From Xylaria sp. FL1777 (Eukaryota > Ascomycota > Sordariomycetes > Xylariales > Xylariaceae), in NCBI GenBank assembly GCA_022578965.1, contig MU400527.1, forward strand, positions 248,001 through 312,000: a stretch of DNA of 64,000 bases. Reading direction: 5' to 3'. A program made the translations under genes and the position numbers. Positions 23,600 through 35,640 of this stretch are shown here, one piece after another; positions within the stretch are counted from its first letter, which is position 1, and every line of letters begins with the position of its first letter. A model generated the notes under the pieces. That model had not been told where the DNA came from, made no database searches, and saw only the letters and a program-made list of their open reading frames with translations.

Positions 23600-26136
23600 T
23601 CATCGTTGATCCTTGAGTCGCTGTTTCTCTCTTTGAATCTTTTTGAAGAAGGCATTCTGCTGTGGTTTCTTCTTGAGCGTCTTGTTCATGCTCTTCTTTT
23701 GCTCGACATACGCCATGTCCTGCCCTCCACTAAGCTCGCCTAATGTGCCAGCCGTACGCCTGACGCGCCTCTTCTTAGATGCCGTATAAAAAAGATCATC
23801 CGTATCTTCTGCAAGCTCGCTTTGCTTCTTGTCTGCGTCAACAAGCAGCTTCTGGAGAAGTTCGCGGCGCTCACGCGGTGTATTGTACGCCAATCCTTCC
23901 ATTTTATCCATGCCCGCTAACTGGGTGATTACCTTAAACGAATAACCCTGGTCAACTAGAAAAGCCTGTCGTTTCGTAGAATAATACATTTCAGCTGTGT
24001 CTTTCGACACCAATGAGTAAAAGAACGCGTTAAATCCTTCATCCGATCTTCGCTTCGCCCGAAGAATACGGCCCAGCCGTTGTGCTTCTTGGCGTCGTGA
24101 TCCGTAGTGGGAGGAGATCTGTATTAAGCAAGTGGCTTCGGGTAAGTCCAGAGAGGTATCCCCAATCTTGGAGAGAAAGACGGTTCGAATGGCCGGGTTG
24201 TGCATGAAATTATCCAAGATTTGCATGCGCTCAGTGTTCCCTGTTGATCCGCAAATATACGACTTGTTGAGAGCTAAAGCCACGGCTTGCAGCGCGTAGA
24301 CGTTGTCCGAAAATACGATAATCTTGTCTCCACGTCGTTCGTGATAGTCTATAAGGAACTGGCAAGCTTGGATTTTGCGTGGGTTCATCACGTAAAGATT
24401 GGCCTTGAGACTGCGGTCTTGTGTCCTCAGATATTCATCATAAAACTCTGTCGTCATGGGGCACCACACCTCAGCACATTGAACTTTCGCGATATGGCCT
24501 TGTTCTGAAAGCTCCATCCAGTTGGCCTCAAATAGCTTGGGTCCGATAAGGAAGTTAAGATCTTGAATCTTGTCGTCCTCTCTAAGTAGTGTTGCAGTCA
24601 GCCCCAGTTTCGCATGACTCTTTATGGAATGAGACACTTTTCGGAAGATCTGTGCCGGGACCACGTGGACTTCATCAAGGAGCATCAGACCCCATTCTCG
24701 CCCCGTCAAGAAGTCCATCATCTTTTGCGAGTCGTACGCTCGCTTGCCGGATTGAGTAACCATTGGATATGTTGTAACTATAATACCAGTATTCCCGGGG
24801 AACTTTGACTTGCTATCGGCTGTAAAAACAGCAATGTCTTCGGGCCGTATATTTGACCACTTCAAGAACTCCTGACGCCACTGATGCGCTGACATCGTGC
24901 TGGTACAAAGCACAATGCAACCTTTTTTGATAGTGCATGCAGCGGTGATCCCAACCAGGGTCTTACCTGCACCACAAGGCAAAACGATAATGCCGCTTTT
25001 GGCTCGTCCGTTGCCAAACATTTTACTAAGACTCTTCTCTTGATAGCTTCTGATTTGCGTCGCGGGCCGAAGGTCGATCTCGAGGTTTGCGTTTCGGTCA
25101 TCATTCCGAAAGTCATATTCTTCAAGCATGGGAAACTGAATCTCAAGACAACGCTTTTGGACGGTCTCGACGCTGGTATCAGGAATTTCGAAAGCATGCA
25201 CTGCTTCCTGATTATCATCGTCATCATCCTCCCGTAAAGCGTCAAAAGGGTTCTCTGGCTGTGTCTTCTCAGCGTTTTCTGTTTGTTGATGCTCGCCTTG
25301 CTGCAGCTGGGCTTGTTTAACGCCAGCCGCATTTGAAGTTCCAGGAATAACAAGACCTCCCATAGACGGAGCATTCGTGACCGTTTCCGTGCCCTGGACT
25401 CGGCACGGGCCGATTATAGGGTCTTTGAGAAGCTTCTGCAGCACTTCGGGATCATTGCTTTCGACGAAATATTTAGTGTCCTTGATGACCAGTTTCACCT
25501 TCCCGTAACTAGAGGCGCAGCTCCGGATGAAGCCTATAATGGACGGGGGTAGCGGCGTCTTCGAGAAACGGTCTAGCGTGTTCACGATATCCTGAGGCAG
25601 CAACCCAACCGAGACCGCGGCGTAAAGGCTATGGGGTGTCAACGAATATTCGTGTAAGAAGGTCGGGCGGGACACTGGCTCGGCGATCGTAATGAGAAAG
25701 TCTTTAGCTTGTTCGGCGAGTGGGTTGAAGTTCTCGAGAATGATACGACCACGCAGCGGATCGATCCAGATGGGACGACTCTTGTAGTCGGGTTTTAAAG
25801 GGAGGTAGGAAAAGTCGCGTTTGCCGTTATCGCCAAAGTATCGCGAGGCACTGTCAATAGGGCCGCGCCTGGTCTTGTCCTGGTATGCGGCAAGTGTGAA
25901 ACGATCAACCGCCTTTTGAATATTTTCGTCATCCTCGGCGGGCTCTACAGGAGAACCCGGGTCATCGTCGCTATCGATGTCTCGAGGCGTAGAGGGCCCG
26001 GGCGTTGACGAGGCAGACGCCCTCCCGGACTTGGCAGCACCGGTGACGTCTTTAGGGGAAAGTCAGTACCATCAGCACATCCCGAGATACAAGAGCGCAG
26101 CAGCTTACTTGCAGAAGCCTTTCTCTTAGGCGCCAT
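23600..26136 (-). CDS. ssl2: TFIIH DNA helicase/translocase XPB (SSL2/RAD25)
   Basis: The 3'-5' helicase/translocase subunit of TFIIH that opens promoters for RNA polymerase II and acts in nucleotide excision repair. Exons 26136..26109 and 26049..23600 (59-bp intron, donor GTAAGC, acceptor AAAG) give 825 residues. The N-terminal domain carries [20 protein letters not shown] and [19 protein letters not shown]. Helicase motif I is [11 protein letters not shown] (about residue 375), motif II is the DEVH box ([12 protein letters not shown]), and the XPB-specific RED motif follows in [15 protein letters not shown]. Later motifs read [26 protein letters not shown] and [15 protein letters not shown]. 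The C-terminus is Lys-rich. Length fits yeast Ssl2 (843). It is divergent from PUS7. Confidence 0.96.
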
Positions 26137-26798
26137 CGCTTCCAGTAGACACACGATGAAATCGTTGTGCTCGGGAGGCGAAGGTATCTGACGAAGCAAA
26201 GCTGAGGAGTCTGCGGAAGGGAGGGTAAAGAGCTTAGAGACAGACGCACAGAATGAAGTACCCAGGTACCTAGAGTAGACTGGAGCCTAAGTATGACGGG
26301 TCCACTTTCCCATCAAAGGACCAGGTGCCCCAGTTTTGCCTTGCGTCACTAGCGGACGTCTACTAAGTACTTACATAAGTACATTTTCATACCGCCTTCC
26401 TAAACCATTTCCAGTGATAACACACCGCTTTATATGCCACTTTTCTGCCGGCACATTCATTGTAATTTCCCCTGCACCCCAAATCACAACCCCACCAGGA
26501 TAGACATGGTACAAACTACCTATCTACTCCATAGCTACCTGGATACCTACTTACATATAAGTAGGTAGATAGATTGAGCTACAAATAGGTGGTCAGAGTT
26601 CATATCTCTCGTTACCAGTTGGTAGCCACATAAACTTAATTCACTTAACTTCCAACCAATCTTTCTCAACCCCGTTGGATGTTGTAATATCTATTCCAAA
26701 CGCCCGCCTGCCCTTCATTCTATCCAAGCCCAACTTCTAGCATTGTGGGAGCATGTTTATACCCATTCTTTCCCCCGATACGCTACCCTGAACTGAGG
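26137..26798. promoter_or_regulatory. Divergent promoter of XPB and PUS7
   Basis: A 662-bp head-to-head interval. It carries TAGGTA/TACCTA-type repeats around 26260-26580 and a pyrimidine-rich leader before PUS7. No coding feature. Confidence 0.5.
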
Positions 26799-29700
26799 AT
26801 GGCGACACACACAGCTATGGCGCAAGGCAGTAATGCCTCGATGAGAAGCTCGCTCGAGCAACATCTTGGCATTATTCACTTTGTTTCTACGAAGGAGCAC
26901 GGCTGGTCAGGTCAATCTCGTACCAGGTAGGTGCCGGCTCCAGCTTAACACCTCCTGAATATAAGTGCATTATTCTTACCAGCCACCGAGCTTATCCAAT
27001 CCTCCAAGGCGGACATTTTTTAACACCGAAGATGAGATGCTGATTACTACTAGATATACCGATTTTCTGGTCAACGAAATCACGAAAGATGGCGAGGTGG
27101 TTCATCTAAACGACTTCCATAGCAATTCCCGAGAGCTTTCACGGGCTACAAGTCAAAGTGCTACCACGCCATCCAGCATCCCAAAACCATCGCAATCTAA
27201 TGGACTAAAGAGCACAGTAGGTGAAGACAGTAGTGCCGTTAAGAGTGAAGGGTGTGAAACTGGAGCAAAAGCAAGCACACCGGTAGAATCGTCACTTAAA
27301 AACAGCATTTCCGAGCCGGATAGGAATGCTTTGGTGGATCTAGTCGGTCAGACGACCGCAGACGAATTGATTGTGTTCTATTTCAAGATCTTGCAGGGTT
27401 CAGAAGCGGCTTTCAAGGGTCCAGGATATGTCAGCATTCCTACGATCAGAGATAAGGCTCAAAGGTCCCGGGTTCATGGAGTGAGTCGACGTCGCCAAAT
27501 ATACAGCTTAAGAACTAACATCTACAAGGAAATTCGTCGCATATTCGGTGGCAAAATTGAAACTGTCACTGCCCCTGATGACTCTATCAAAGCTACGGCT
27601 TCCCGTGGAGGCAATAAGCAACGGGGTAATCGATCAGCGAATGCAAAGACTCCGAACAGCCGTCAGAACCTTGCTCAAGGCGGCAGTGGTCCCTATCTTC
27701 ATTTCTCACTTTACAAAGAGAATAAGGACACGATGGATGCACTCAACCACATGGCTAAGACCCTCAGAATCCATCCAAAGGCGTTTGGGGCTGCGGGGAC
27801 TAAGGATCGCCGAGCTGTTACCGTCCAACGCGTGAGCATCAAAGGCCGCAATCCGAATTCACTTATTGCCGTCAACGAGCGAATCAACAATGTCAAAATA
27901 GGTGACTTCAAGTACGAGCAAGATCCTATTAGGCTGAATGATCATGATGGAAATGAGTTTGTCATTGTTCTGAAGAATTGCATATTTAGCGGCACTGGAA
28001 ATCTCAGCTTTGAAGAGAAGCTTCAGGTGGCAAAGTCGACTATTGACTCGGCTATGACACAGCTTATTCAACATGGTTTCATCAATTACTATGGAACCCA
28101 ACGGTTTGGTACACATCAGATTGGTACTCAGGAAGTCGGTATGAAAATATTAAAAGCAGATTTCGCAGGTGCGGTTCAAGCCCTCCTATCGTATGACCCA
28201 CTGCTACTCCCTGGCCCGCAAGACCAAGACCCTACCAAAGGGTCTCACAAGGAGGACATCGGCCGTGCTCGAGCTTGCTCAACATTCCTGGAAAAGAACA
28301 ACGCCAGAGAGGCGCTTGACTTCCTCCCACCGCGATGTCATGTCGAGAAGGCTCTGATTCAACATTTGAGCAAAAGCCCGACCGATTTTGTTGGCGCACT
28401 CATGTCTATCAATCGCTCTATGCGCACTATGTATGGCCATGCATATCAATCTCTTGTTTGGAACTTTGTTGCGAGCAAACGATGGGAACGATTTGGGGCT
28501 CAAGTCATCAATGGTGATCTTGTCCTGGTCAAATCTAAGTCGGCTGCTACACTACATACGAATGATGACGAAAGAGATACAGAAGGTTCTCTAGTGTGGG
28601 CTGAAGACATCTCTACGAGCCGAAATTCTGGTTTCATGCCTCATGCGATAACTGAGGATGATCTTCAAGATAGAAAGTACTCGATTTATGACGTCGTCTT
28701 GCCATCTCCAGGCTGGGATGTTATCTATCCACCGAACGAGATTGGAGACTTTTATGCTGAGTTCATGGGTAAACCTGAGAACGGCGGCTTAGATCCCTAT
28801 GACATGCGTCGACGGCAACGAGACTTCAGTCTTCCGGGCTCTTATCGAAAATTAATGGGCAAGCTCAAGAGAGTCCCAACGGCATCGGTGCAAGCATATT
28901 CCAATGATCTAGAACAACTCGTGCCGACGGACCTAGATATCATCCGATCTCGTAAAGCGAAGGAAGCAGCAGAACGTAAAGCCTGTAATCAAAGCGCAGC
29001 CACATCATGGCATACGTTCACACAAAATGTCCATCAGAACGAGCTAGAGGCGTCAAAAGTGAGAGTTGCTCGCCGCGAATTTGAGGATCCCACACCGCCT
29101 ACGCGTATAACTGATACGTGGGTTCAAACAACAGTGGATGGTAGCAATAAACGCATTAGAATTGCAAAGCATACCCAATTATGCGAAAATGAGGCAGAGC
29201 CCATGAATATGGCTAACGGGCATCCAGTGGAGGTGGAGGACGACACACAAGACGACGAACCAGCAAAGCTCGATGTGAATGCAGCTGTGGCTGATCATCG
29301 GGATGTTATTAATGAAGCACAAGACCAACAACTGCCCCCTCAAAGTCTTGGTTCCTCCATCATGGCAGCAGTTATAGCACAGGTGCGGGCCATCAAAAAC
29401 AAATTTCTCAAAGCAATCCATCAAGTGATGATCTTTTTCAGAATGATTACTAACAAAACCTCTACGAAGCCCACGCATACTGAATACCAGTCGCAGCCAC
29501 ATGAAATATCACCACAACCTCCAACAACTAGTGGCGAAGCAACAACCGCAATTCCGATCTCACAAGCATCCATGTCCAACTCTTCTGGCCTAGATACCAA
29601 CTCTGATGCAAGTCAAACTGCTGCGACACGCCAGTTGTCGAGTGGTAACCAAGACTTGCAATTAGACCCTACTCCAACGGTTCCTTCTCCTACTGTAGTG

Positions 29701-29916
29701 ACAGACAAGGTTGAAACCACCAAAACCGAAGCGATTATTCCTGCTGAATTTACCGACGCCAACAAAATTGCAGTTATATTGCGCTTTGCCCTCGACACAA
29801 GTCAATATGCGACGATTGTAATACGCGAACTGCAAGGGGCACCTGCGGTGAACACTAACTCTTCCCAAGGCGTAACTGTCCTGACTCCAAGTGAAAATCT
29901 TGCCGACTCTGCTTAG
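26799..29916 (+). CDS. pus7: Multisubstrate tRNA/mRNA pseudouridine synthase PUS7 (TruD family)
   Basis: PUS7 isomerises uridine to pseudouridine in tRNA, U2 snRNA and mRNA. Exons 26799..26926 and 27054..29916 (127-bp intron, donor GTAGGT, acceptor CTAG) give 996 residues. The catalytic block is FGAAGTKDRRAVTVQRVSI with the nucleophilic Asp in GTKD; other TruD blocks are INYYGTQRFGTHQIGTQEVG, YGHAYQSLVWNFVASKRWE and VVLPSPGWDVIYPPNEIG. The last conserved strand, AVILRFALDTSQYATIVIRE, sits at the extreme C-terminus, separated from the rest by about 190 low-complexity residues. That insertion includes a basic, amphipathic stretch around VIAQVRAIKNKFLKAIHQVM. The ATG at 26799 was chosen as the first in frame with good context; an ATG 18 bp downstream is an alternative. 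Confidence 0.94.
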
Positions 29917-30866
29917 GTAGAACATGCGAGTTGTCGCCAACGGGTTACTAGCTTCTATCATACGAAGCTAGCTCCGTTCATATTTCACGTATTACGCTTC
30001 TTCATATTCTCACACAAAACAGTAAAGGATGGACGGGCGGTGACCTCAGGGCAAGCGTCACTCCATTCAAAACAACAGCGAAGGCACGCGATCTTGATAC
30101 AAGAGTATCATTCTTAAGCCTTACATGACAACGTTTTACTATGGCCACCTATTACGTTAAGTCGTTCAATTGCACGTTCCACCTCTAGCTTTTTTTTTGT
30201 ATCTACGAGAGGGTAGATACTGGCATTAATCTGATATGCCAGTCGGTGAAATCTTCCAAGCTTAGAACAAGTGTAAATAAAAATAACCAGAGGTCGATAG
30301 ATGAGATACCCCTTGCTACAGTGCAAGAAATTTAGACACAATTGCTCCTATGTCTCACATCAGGAACTTGGAAATGGTCACCTCAAACTACTGTGGCTGA
30401 TGTATAGCTTCCTATAACAGTAACCTAGGACCTAGGAGAGACTCTATACAGCGAGTATCAAATAACTGAAACTCAAAATGTGCGGCTCTTGCCATTGCAC
30501 TCAAGCCTTTGTGTCAATGCCGTTGTTATCACTCATCGAGGCTCGCGATTCCCTTTGTTCATAGCATCAAGAGAGCGGGCCAAGCCAGCGACGTCTCCTT
30601 TGTTTACAAATGCTAGTCTTACGGTTTTTCGCCTCAGGATCAAGAGCACGGAGGGAAAATGCCTAGAGCACTCCTATTTAATCGCCATTGCTCGACTTTC
30701 GACACAATAATCCTCCCTTGTAGTATTTATGCGCCCTACAGACATTACTAGAGTCTACGTATTCACAGGAAACAAGGCAGTTTGGACTGTGTGTATATAT
30801 CAAACCTCTCCTATCGGCTCGTGTAAGACGGATAGAAGAAATAGGCTGTTCCTGAAGCTAGGCAAG
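29917..30866. other. Intergenic between PUS7 and the SRA-domain gene
   Basis: AT-rich flank with no recognisable gene. Scattered open frames of 70-80 codons lack motifs. Confidence 0.5.
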
Positions 30867-31013
30867 ATGAGCGTTCTGGAAAGATTTGCCAGGCATAACC
30901 ATAGCCTCCGCGCGCGTCGTGAAAAGCCATATTTTAAGCCGAGACCGGTGCATATTAGCGATGACGGTCGTACCCATTCCCTGTTTAGCCGGCAACGAGA
31001 TATCATGAATCAG
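30867..31013 (+). other. Candidate 5' coding exon of the SRA-domain gene
   Basis: An open segment of 49 codons starting with ATG (MSVLERFARHNHSLRARREK) and ending exactly at a strong donor, CAG|GTAAGC. Joining to an acceptor at 31203 (ACTCAG) keeps phase 0 and runs straight into the SRA-gene frame two codons before its ATG. That would extend the protein from 387 to 438 residues. The intron (190 bp) would be longer than most here. The splice signals support it, but it has not been proven. Confidence 0.5.
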
Positions 31014-31209
31014 GTAAGCTTATATCATCAACCTACTTCACCGCTCCAGTCACTAAAATTTTTTTATGTAAGATCCTAAGCCCAACGATAAGGCATTTTA
31101 ATTTCGACGGCAGCAGTGGCCTGTCGTTTAGTCGACGGTCTCCGTCACCTAGAGGTGCGCAGATTCATCGTGAACGAGCTAAATTTCAGTGTTGTATACT
31201 CAGTACGCA

Positions 31210-32446
31210 ATGACAGATCTATCATCCGAATCATTACCCTTAGACGAGCCGACTGAGTTTAATTGGAGCCGAACGAAATTATTGGACCTGTCCGATTCCA
31301 TACGGGCGGATCTACGAGACGGAAATGTATTTGGGCCAAATGCTGAAAAGCTCAGCAGCTTCCTCGAAGCTGCATTGAAGGACGAGGAGAGGAAGTACCC
31401 TACTTTAGACTTCGAGACGATCGAGTATGCACGGCTCGATAAGCTGCTGGCCGAGCTTCTCCAGTTCGCCGACACGATGAAAACCTCTCGTTTGGTGCCG
31501 GAACTGCTGCTGCGCTTTCGTGTTGATGTCTCGGAAGCTAAGAGCCTGCGCCGGATTTGGCGCCGTCGGTTCCGTGAGCAGTTTTTCATGATAAACCAAC
31601 ATCGATGCGCAATCCTCGTTGAAGGTGGACGGCTCAAGGACGTTGCATTCAATAGCTCACTCGACTACGACTTGGGCAAATGGCAGACGAAGAAGGTGGC
31701 CGGCCCAGTCTCCGAGGTCGAGGCTAATCTGAAATTTGAGCCCGGACACTGGTGGCTGAACATTACATGCGCCGAGCGAGATGGCATAGTGAACAGCTCA
31801 CTAGAGACACCCACAAAGGGGTGCTATGGCATCACAGCGCTTCCGCTGCTTACTGGCTCGGAGGAATTGATCCGCCACAAAACAGTGAGATACGTGCGTG
31901 AAGGACGTTCGTCCGACATGCATATTCCATTGATCTCTCAGGTCGGAAGGAAAATTCGCATCATCAGGGGATACAAGCTGAAGAGTATCTTCGCGCCAGC
32001 AGCCGGCTTGAGATATGATGGATTGTACGTGAAATCCTATAAGCCGATCTCAACCTCCATAGGTGAAAGCTATTACTAACATAATCACGATCTATAGATA
32101 CACTATTAGGCAATATGGCTCCAAGCTCGATAGCAATATCAACAAATACCGTCTAGAACTAACGCTTGAGCGCGCCGAGGATCAACGGCCATTCGAGAGC
32201 ATCAGCAATGTGCCCAAACCCTCACAGCTAGACGACTGGGCTCTATACGAGAAATTAGAGGGGGACAAGGTCAAATTACTTGAGGGAGACTCAAGTTATT
32301 TAGAGTGGAAGCTGAAGCGACAGGAGGAGAAAGCTGACCGCGAGGAATGGCAACGGGCGCGACTGTTCAGAGCTTCGTTCTCGATACCGAGAGCAGTAGG
32401 TCCAGGCCAGCAACGTCTGGACAGGCGTCTTACCTATCGACCCTAA
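31210..32446 (+). CDS. SRA/YDG-domain protein
   Basis: SRA (SET- and RING-associated, YDG) domains bind methylated or hemimethylated DNA in UHRF1, plant SUVH proteins and some restriction enzymes. Exons 31210..32024 and 32098..32446 (73-bp intron, donor GTACGT, branch TACTAAC) give 387 residues. The domain spans about 190-300. It shows TKGCYGITALPLLTGSEE, a basic strand KIRIIRGYKLKSIF, then APAAGLRYDGLYTIRQYG with the name-giving Y-D-G at about 267-269, and ends KYRLELTLERAED. The N-terminal ~180 residues are helical, charged and unassigned; no RING, PHD, Tudor or SET domain is present. The C-terminal tail is highly charged. A 5' exon at 30867-31013 may belong to it. The SRA call rests on the order of blocks, and the overall match is divergent. 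Confidence 0.75.
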
Positions 32447-32732
32447 AAATAGATTCTTGTAATTCTACATTTTCTAGATTCCTGCAACGATATCCTAATA
32501 CGACAAACCGAGTACTACGCTTACTACGTCACTATCGCACCGCATATCATAAACAGAGTACACGTGGGCATTGGAAGATGAATATGGCAAATTTAACGTA
32601 TTTGTATTAATAGTATCATTAGACTTCATGGGCTTCTCATTAAGCACGCGGCATCATTTCTCGTATGTATCCGCTCAGTCCTTGCCCTTTCATTATCATA
32701 ACGCACCTCGGGTATATTTAGTCACATTGTTT

Positions 32733-35640
32733 TTAATCCTGCTGTAGCAAGGCTTGGAGTATGGCGTTGACGAAATCGGAGAGAGTAGCGACGATCTGTA
32801 GTTGGTCGAAATGTTAGCAGATGCAAAGACTCATTGTGACTAAAAGAAGGCGGAGCAAGAATGGCCGGACTTACTGGTGTGGCATCGCCGATTAATTCTG
32901 TTGTCTGGTCGACGAAAGTAGCCGACAGCAGGGACTTGGCGTTGTCTACAAGGGCCACAATACCCTTGATAGAGCTAGGAGTGACGAGAGGCTTGATCTG
33001 GTCTACGATGCCCTCGACGTCGATGTCGTTGAGAGCACCCAGGATCGGCTTGATACTTGCAATGAGACCGGATAGGTCAACCTGGCTGAGTGTGTTGAGC
33101 AGAGGCTTGACTTGAGCTATGAGGCCCTTGAGGTCGATATCGCCAAGCTCATTGAGCAAGGGTGTAACCTCGGCCAACAAGCCCTTAATATCGATGTCGC
33201 CTAGTGCATCGACGAGTGGCACAGCGTCACCAATCAGAGTCTGTGTCTGGTTGACGAATTGACCTGTCAACAGCGACTCGGCATTGTCGACGAGACCAAC
33301 GATGCCAGACACGGACTTGGGTGTCAAGAGAGGCGAGACAGCCTCGAATGTACCCTCAAGATCAATCTTGCTGAGGTCGTTCAGGATTGGCGTGACCTGG
33401 TTGATCAAGGACGCGAAGTCAATCTTGCCTACGGCATTCAGGATGGGCGAGATCTGCTTGATCAAGCTGTCGAGGTCAATAGAGCCGAGCTCATTAAGGA
33501 GGGGCTCAATCATAGCGACGAGCTTGCCGATATCGACCTTGGATAACTCATCGAGGAGCGGCGACACCTTATCGATGAGCTCAGGCAGGTTCAGCTTGCC
33601 AAGCGACGAGATAAGGGGAACGGCGCCACCGATGAGTACCTGGGTCTCATTAACGAAGTTCGGGGTCAAGAGTGACTCGGCATTTCCAAGCAGACCAACT
33701 AAGCCAGCGATGGACTTCTCGGTCAATAGGGGTTGGACGGCATTAAAGAGGCCTTCAAGGTCAAGTTTGCCAACCTCGTTCAGAATTGGTGTAACTTGTT
33801 TAATCAAGCCGTCTAGGTCCAGACCACCAAGGCTCTTGAGGAGAGGTCCGGCTCCAGAGATCAGGTCCTTGGTCTGCTGGACGAACTGGGCGGTAAGCAG
33901 ATTTTCGGCATTGCCCAGCAGTCCTAGCAAGCCCTTAATGCTGTCCTCTGTCAAGAGAGGCTGGAGGGCGTTGAAAAGACCTTCCAGATCAAGCTTTCCA
34001 AGTTCGTTCAGAATTGGCGTGACTTGGGCGAGCAGCTTGTCAAGGTCTAGGTCGCCGAGACTCTTGATCAGGGGACCCGCGCTGGAGATCAGACCCTTGG
34101 TCTGCTGGACAAAGTCAGCAGTCAAGAGGGTTTCGGCATTGCCAAGTAATCCAAGTAAGCCCTTGATAGAGTCTTGGGTCAATAGCGGCGAGAGTGCGTT
34201 GAAGAGGCCTTCCAGATCCAGCTTGCCGACTTCATCAAGGATGGGCTTAATTTGTTTGACTAGACCGGCAAGATCAATGTCACCCAGATTTTGAAGGAGC
34301 GGTCCAGCGCCGGCAATGAGACCTTTGGTCTGGTTCACGAAGTCGGCAGTCAGGAGGGTTTCGGCGTTACCAAGCAATCCCACCAGACCTTTAATAGAGT
34401 TTTCGGTCAATAGCGGCGAAAGTGCGTTGAAGAGACCTTCTAGATCTAGCTTGCCGACTTCGTCAAGGATGGGTTTAATTTGATTGACTAGACCAGCGAT
34501 ATCAATGGTACCCAGACTCGCGAGGAGCGGTCCAGCGCCAGCAACCAGGCTCTTGGTTTGCTTGACGAAATCGGCCGACAGGAGACTTTCGGCGTTGGCT
34601 ACCAATATTATGAGGCCATTGATAGTGCTTGGCGTGAGTAATGGTTCAACAGCCTTCAGTAAGCCTTCGAGGTCGATCTTTCCAAGAGTCTCGATCAGTG
34701 GCTCGGCGGTCGTCAGTAGCGACTTAAGCGCATTGACAGTATTATTATTCAAAAGTTCTTCCGCGTTGCCAAGTAGAGAAACAAGACCACTGATGGAGCT
34801 AGGTTGAAGGAGAGGGTTGAGTGCATCCAGAATTCCTTTGATATCAATGTCATCTAAGCCATCGATGAGTGGCTTCGCGCTGGAAAGCAGCGACTTCAGA
34901 TCATTGACGGTGTCCTTAGTCAACAGGCTTCCAGCGTTGTTCAGTAATGTGACGAGGCTTTGGATTGTATCAGGTGTCAGGAGAGGCTTCAATGCCGCAA
35001 CTATTCCCTTAATGTCGATGTCCTTAATCTCATTAACGAGGTCTTTTAGTGGTAATTCGCCCAGGAGATCAACCAAGGGGCCCGCCTTCATAACGAGATT
35101 CCTAGTGAGCGTGGGCATAGGCGGCTCAAGTGTTTCGGCAAGATACGTGAGAGAATCATGTACCGCCTGCAAAAACTGAGGAGTTAATAGCTCCGAGAGA
35201 GCCTTAACAAGGGCCCCAATTTCGCCTAAGCTCGCTGTGAGATTCTTCAAACCATCGATAAGATCGCCCAAGTCACCGAGACCTGGAATAAGATCCCCAA
35301 TATCTTGCGTATTGACTGCTCCGCCGTTTGAACCTGACCCGGACTGAGACCCCGACCCCGACCCCGAGCCTGAATCCGTCTCATTTGCCTTATCCTGTGC
35401 CCGTGGATATAGTGGGACCCTCAACTGTTGCGCCTGGCTCTTCCTGAGAAGGCTGTTGAGTTCTGTCAGGGCATCTGTGAGTTCTGACCGGGGGACTATT
35501 GCGAGATTGTGTTTTGACAGCAGGGCATCCAGCGCTGCTGGATCTAGACCGAGCTCTGCGGTCGAGGCTGTCTTCGCCGCTGTTTCTGCGAGCAGGTTGG
35601 CCGGAGCCAGGGCCGCTAACAAAAGCGATGAAAAACGCAT
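32733..35640 (-). CDS. Large secreted protein made of 76-residue (228-bp) tandem repeats
   Basis: I do not recognise the family. Exons 35640..32875 and 32795..32733 (intron donor GTAAGT, acceptor ACAG) give 942 residues; the last exon adds IVATLSDFVNAILQALLQQD, continuing the repeat pattern. A signal peptide is clear (MRFSSLLLAALAPANLLA). After a short helical region and a Gly/Ser/Asn linker (about 90-110), the protein is repetitive almost to the end. The unit is 76 residues, with blocks such as LLGNAETLLTADFVNQTK, AGAGPLLQNLGDIDLAGL and KQIKPILDEVGKLDLEGL. Within it a ~19-residue Leu-rich amphipathic subrepeat (D-[IL]-D-L-x-G-L) recurs and becomes dominant near the C-terminus. Several N-x-T sites fit glycosylation. 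There is no transmembrane segment or GPI signal at the C-terminus, so it is probably a secreted or wall-associated structural or lipid-binding protein (inference). Confidence 0.85.
33679..34818. repeat. 228-bp tandem repeat array inside the secreted repeat protein gene
   Basis: The word GGCATT/GGCGTT with its flanks recurs at 33679, 33907, 34135, 34363 and 34591, each exactly 228 bp apart, and each copy encodes the same 76-residue unit. Copies differ at many synonymous sites, so they are old or constrained at protein level. More diverged units extend on both sides (about 32.9-35.1 kb). Confidence 0.9.

Noticed and set aside
33284..34294. 336-codon plus-strand frame
   Set aside because: Antisense shadow of the 228-bp repeat gene; its periodicity comes from the real coding strand.
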